From the NCBI GenBank assembly GCA_021815065.1, contig JAKAHI010000025.1, positions 1 through 9,719 on the forward strand: a stretch of DNA of 9,719 bases, in the 5' to 3' direction. The notes under the pieces are model-generated. The model did no database searches. It was not told the origin of the DNA and worked only from the letters and a program-made list of their open reading frames with translations. Both the position numbers and the translations under genes were made by a program. Source of the DNA: a bacterium (GTDB lineage Bacteria; JAMCPX01). Shown piece by piece: positions 7,127-9,719 of this stretch (positions are counted from its first letter, which is position 1; each line of letters opens with the position of its first letter).

Positions 7127-7537
7127 ATGGCAGTAAAAGAATTAAAGGTGTTTGATCAAAAGCTCTATACAATAGTACATGCTATAACAGATACTATCAT
7201 ACCCCCGGGCGGTGCCTTTGATGTGGACCCAAAGGTTGTCGATCCCGTTTTATTGTTCGATAATTATATAGACAACATGAGCAGGTTACAGCTCAAAGCA
7301 ATAAAGGCGGTCATCTATACAATAGAATATGCGCCCTTGGTAACCCGGTTAAAAAGATTCACCAAAATGTCTCCGGAACAGAGATTGAAGTATCTTCAGG
7401 GATGGGAAAACAGCCGGATATTCACGAAGAGAAACATTTTTTTACTGATAAAGATGCTTGCTTTAATGGCGTTTTATTCCGATGATGCGGTTGCGGAAGC
7501 AATACATTATCATCCGGAATGTTTGATAAAGGATTAG
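7127..7537 (+). CDS. Gluconate 2-dehydrogenase subunit 3-like small partner of GMC oxidoreductase
   Basis: A 136-residue, mostly helical protein. Its opening pattern (LYTIVHAITDTIIPPGG, about 13-29) is the signature of the gluconate_2-dh3 family and of the N-terminal region of long-chain fatty alcohol oxidases. The later part, with FTKMSPEQRLKYLQGWENSR (residues 77-96) and a K-x-L-x-x-x-x-FYSDD stretch (109-119), fits the same region. There is no signal peptide or Tat motif, unlike periplasmic gluconate dehydrogenase small subunits, so it is expected in the cytoplasm or at the inner face of the membrane. The GMC gene begins 7 nt downstream, which supports a two-subunit enzyme. Its base composition is AT-rich (17 G+C of 60 at 7141-7200) compared with the GMC gene (36 of 60 at 7801-7860). 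The assignment rests on pattern and context, not on catalytic residues, which this family lacks. Confidence 0.7.
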   Translation: MAVKELKVFDQKLYTIVHAITDTIIPPGGAFDVDPKVVDPVLLFDNYIDNMSRLQLKAIKAVIYTIEYAPLVTRLKRFTKMSPEQRLKYLQGWENSRIFTKRNIFLLIKMLALMAFYSDDAVAEAIHYHPECLIKD

Positions 7538-7544
7538 GTGTACC

Positions 7545-9074
7545 ATGCTCTTTACATACAATGACATAACCAAAGATGTTGTCGAAAGACCGGATGTCTG
7601 CATCATAGGGTCCGGTGCAGGCGGTGCTGCGATGGCGGATGTGCTGAGCGGAGCAGGCCTTGACGTCGTGGTGCTCGAGGAAGGCGGCTATTATACAAAA
7701 GACAGATACAGCACGTACAAGCCGGCAGTTGCCATGAAGATCCTGTACAGGGATTATGGCGGGACCATCGCGTTCGGCAAAAACCCCATCATGCTTCCGC
7801 TGGGCAAGGCTGTCGGCGGTACAACGGTCATCAATTCGGGTACCTGCTTCAGGACACCGGACAGCATATTGAAGGACTGGGCAGAGCGTTACGGCGTGGA
7901 GAACGCCTCTTCAAAAGACATGGAGCCTTACTTCAAGCAGGTTGAAAAGAAAATAAATGTTACGCAGGTCAGCCCCCAGGTGCTCGGCAAAAACGGCCTT
8001 GTTTTCAAGAGAGGTGCTGATGCGCTCGGTATGAGCAACGGCATGCTGATGCACAACATGATAAACTGTCACGGGTGCGGCAGGTGCGCATTCGGCTGTC
8101 CGCACGATGCAAAACAGGCCGTACATCTGAACTTTATCCCGTCCGCGCTGGAACACGGAGCGCGGGTCTATGCAAATGCGCGTGCCGAAAACATAACCGT
8201 AGAGGCCGGCAGGGTGACACGGATTCAGGGCAGCATTATCAACGAGCAGACCGGCAACAAGCTGTTCGGCCTGAACGTTTTTCCCAAACTGCTGGTCGTG
8301 TCCGCTGGAGCAATATACACACCGTACATTCTCGAAAAGAACAACATAAACCTGTCGCCCGAGCTCGGCAGGAACCTTACCATACACCCCGCTGTCCGCA
8401 TAACCGCGATGTTCGATGAGATTATAGAAGGGTATAAGGGTGTGCCGCAGGGCAGCTATGTCGATGCGTATGCAAGCGAGGGCATCATGCTCGAAGGCAT
8501 ATTCGTCCCGCCGGAGATCGGCCTGCCGATCCTTGCTCCTATAGGAAAGAAAAACAAAGAGATAGCAATGGCGTACGATCATCTTGCAGCCTTCGGCGTT
8601 ATGGTTTCGGACAAAAATTCATACGGAAGGGTCAAGGTAGGGATAGACAAGAGGCCGTTTATTACCTATCATTTCGACCCGTATGATTTTAAAAAGCTCG
8701 TCAAGGGTATTGCAATCGCGTCCGAGATCTTCTTTGCAGCCGGCGCTAAAACCGTCAATCCCAGTATCTACGGCATACGGGAGTTTACCTCGCCGGATGA
8801 CATAGCGCAGCTTTTTACGAAAAAGGTTCCCCTGACGTCCGTAGAGATGATGGCCTTTCATCCTCTCGGTACCGCACGGATGGGGGAAACGAAAGATCAT
8901 TCCGTTGTAAATTCTTATGGCAAGGCGCACGGGCTCGATAACCTTTTTATCTCGGACGGCAGCATCTTTCCGTCGTCCCTCGGTGTAAACCCGCAGGTCA
9001 CGATCATGTCCTTTGCCATAAGGAATGCACAGTATATCGTTGAGAATAAAAAAGCATTGCTGAACCATGGATAA
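7545..9074 (+). CDS. GMC family oxidoreductase, long-chain fatty alcohol oxidase type
   Basis: A 509-residue FAD-dependent enzyme. The Rossmann motif is VCIIGSGAGGAAMA (18-31), with Glu46 in VVVLEEGG as the expected ribose ligand. The flavin-binding GKAVGGTTVINSGTCFRTP follows (87-105). Residues 174-186, NCHGCGRCAFGCP, hold four cysteines spaced C-x2-C-x2-C-x3-C. The C-terminal GMC domain carries the catalytic pair His439 (FHPLGTARMG) and Asn482 (GVNPQVTIMSFA). Enzymes of this type oxidise long-chain or other hydrophobic alcohols to aldehydes, using oxygen or another acceptor; the acceptor here is unknown. No signal peptide is seen. AGGTG lies 4 nt before the ATG. The product probably works with the 136-residue protein encoded just upstream. 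A sterol, sugar or other alcohol substrate cannot be excluded. Confidence 0.9.
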   Translation: MLFTYNDITKDVVERPDVCIIGSGAGGAAMADVLSGAGLDVVVLEEGGYYTKDRYSTYKPAVAMKILYRDYGGTIAFGKNPIMLPLGKAVGGTTVINSGTCFRTPDSILKDWAERYGVENASSKDMEPYFKQVEKKINVTQVSPQVLGKNGLVFKRGADALGMSNGMLMHNMINCHGCGRCAFGCPHDAKQAVHLNFIPSALEHGARVYANARAENITVEAGRVTRIQGSIINEQTGNKLFGLNVFPKLLVVSAGAIYTPYILEKNNINLSPELGRNLTIHPAVRITAMFDEIIEGYKGVPQGSYVDAYASEGIMLEGIFVPPEIGLPILAPIGKKNKEIAMAYDHLAAFGVMVSDKNSYGRVKVGIDKRPFITYHFDPYDFKKLVKGIAIASEIFFAAGAKTVNPSIYGIREFTSPDDIAQLFTKKVPLTSVEMMAFHPLGTARMGETKDHSVVNSYGKAHGLDNLFISDGSIFPSSLGVNPQVTIMSFAIRNAQYIVENKKALLNHG

Positions 9075-9111
9075 CAGAGAAAGCGCATCCGTAGTACGGC
9101 ATTATCGTGCA

Positions 9112-9134
9112 GGGGCGGTTTGCTGAATCGCCCT
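9112..9134 (+). terminator. Hairpin after the GMC gene, possible weak terminator
   Basis: GGGGCGGTT (9112-9120) pairs with AATCGCCCT (9126-9134) over nine base pairs, including two G-U pairs, around a TGCTG loop. Only GTTTCGG follows, so the T-run is poor. It may be a weak terminator, a processing site or part of the leader of the next gene. The 80-nt gap 9075-9154 holds nothing else that I can recognise. Confidence 0.35.
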
Positions 9135-9154
9135 GTTTCGGAAATAATTTACCC

Positions 9155-9719
9155 ATGAACACGCTTATACATACAAAGATTTGCAGTTTGCTTGGCATAG
9201 AGTACCCCGTGCTTCTGGGCGGTATGGTTTACGTATCGTACGCACCGCTTGTCGCCGCGGTATCGAATGCGGGGGGGCTCGGCGTTCTTGCGGGAGGCTC
9301 TTTCCAGACAAAGGATGAACTCAGACAGGAGATAGAAAAAATACGCGCCATGACGTCCAGGCCCTTTGGATTGAATGTTCCTCTTATGTACCCGCTTGCC
9401 CCGGATATGATTGCAGCGGCAATAGAAAGCAGGCTCCCCGTTGTCATTACATCCGCGGGAAGCCCCGCAAAATTTACCGCCATTCTCCACGATGCCGGCA
9501 TAAAGGCCGGACACGTCGTTCCCTCGGCAAAGCTTGCCATGAAGGCGGACAGGGCGGGTGTTGATTTTATCGTGGCCGAAGGCATAGAGGCCGGAGGACA
9601 TGACAGCCCCCTCGGCATAACGACGATGGTGCTTATACCGCAGGTCGTCGATGCGGTTCATGTCCCGGTCGTAGCTGCGGGCGGTATAGCGGACTACCGG
9701 GGGTTTGTTGCTGCGCGGG
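9155..9719 (+). CDS. Nitronate monooxygenase / FabK-like FMN protein (partial, 3' end outside)
   Basis: The frame is open from ATG 9155 to the window edge, giving 188 residues of a protein usually 310-360 long. Visible motifs of the 2-nitropropane dioxygenase fold (TIM barrel, FMN) are YPVLLGGMVYVS (17-28), AAVSNAGGLGVLAGGSF (34-50), FGLNVPLM (71-78), VITSAGSP (97-104), FIVAEGIEAGGHDSPLG (138-154, with a candidate catalytic His149) and the phosphate-binding PVVAAGGIADYRG (171-183). Members either oxidise nitronates to carbonyls and nitrite or, as FabK, reduce enoyl-ACP in fatty acid synthesis. The sequence resembles both groups and the decisive C-terminal part is missing. The ribosome site is weak. 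It may be the start of a separate transcript or the last gene of the upstream operon. Confidence 0.88.
   Translation, partial: MNTLIHTKICSLLGIEYPVLLGGMVYVSYAPLVAAVSNAGGLGVLAGGSFQTKDELRQEIEKIRAMTSRPFGLNVPLMYPLAPDMIAAAIESRLPVVITSAGSPAKFTAILHDAGIKAGHVVPSAKLAMKADRAGVDFIVAEGIEAGGHDSPLGITTMVLIPQVVDAVHVPVVAAGGIADYRGFVAAR

Noticed and set aside
7911..8582. Minus-strand frame of 223 codons opposite the GMC gene
   Set aside because: It is a shadow of the GMC coding region, which has intact FAD and catalytic motifs throughout.

Overview
The window looks like chromosomal DNA from a Gram-negative bacterium of roughly 50% GC. The Gram-negative reading rests on a MacB-type ABC permease and a lipoprotein signal peptide. 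Frequent ATA (Ile) and AGG (Arg) codons and the gene mix would suit a Desulfobacterota- or Nitrospirota-like lineage, but no phylogenetic marker is present, so this is only an impression. The DNA is almost fully coding. I saw no tRNA, rRNA, CRISPR array, insertion sequence or attachment site.

Left part (1-1263, + strand): the last 15 codons of an ABC ATPase, followed 3 nt later by a complete MacB/FtsX-type permease. This is the end of a tripartite efflux or lipoprotein-handling ABC operon.

Middle (4939-1227, - strand): a two-gene operon. A YfhO-like multi-spanning membrane protein overlaps by ATGA with a GT87 (DUF2029) polyprenyl-phosphate-sugar-dependent glycosyltransferase. Both are GT-C type membrane proteins expected to handle lipid-linked sugars at the outer face of the inner membrane. 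This block contains stretches of about 28-33% GC, well below its flanks. The GT87 gene ends inside the permease gene (37 bp convergent overlap).

A divergent intergenic region (4940-5055) holds candidate promoters for both directions and a nested inverted repeat ending 3 nt before the most likely start of the next gene.

Right part (5056-9719, + strand): a GH5 endoglycoceramidase-like lipoprotein, then with zero spacing folK (HPPK, folate synthesis), then a small gluconate-2-dehydrogenase-subunit-3-like protein, then a GMC oxidoreductase of the long-chain fatty alcohol oxidase type. After an 80-nt gap with a hairpin comes a truncated nitronate monooxygenase/FabK-like FMN protein. The small protein and the GMC enzyme together match the layout of a fatty alcohol oxidase split into two genes, and the GMC half carries a ferredoxin-like four-cysteine motif.

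The accessory genes share a lipid and glycolipid theme: lipid-linked sugar transfer, glycolipid hydrolysis, long-chain alcohol oxidation and flavin-dependent oxidation or reduction. That they form one pathway is inference. folK is a housekeeping gene that appears to have been caught in this operon.
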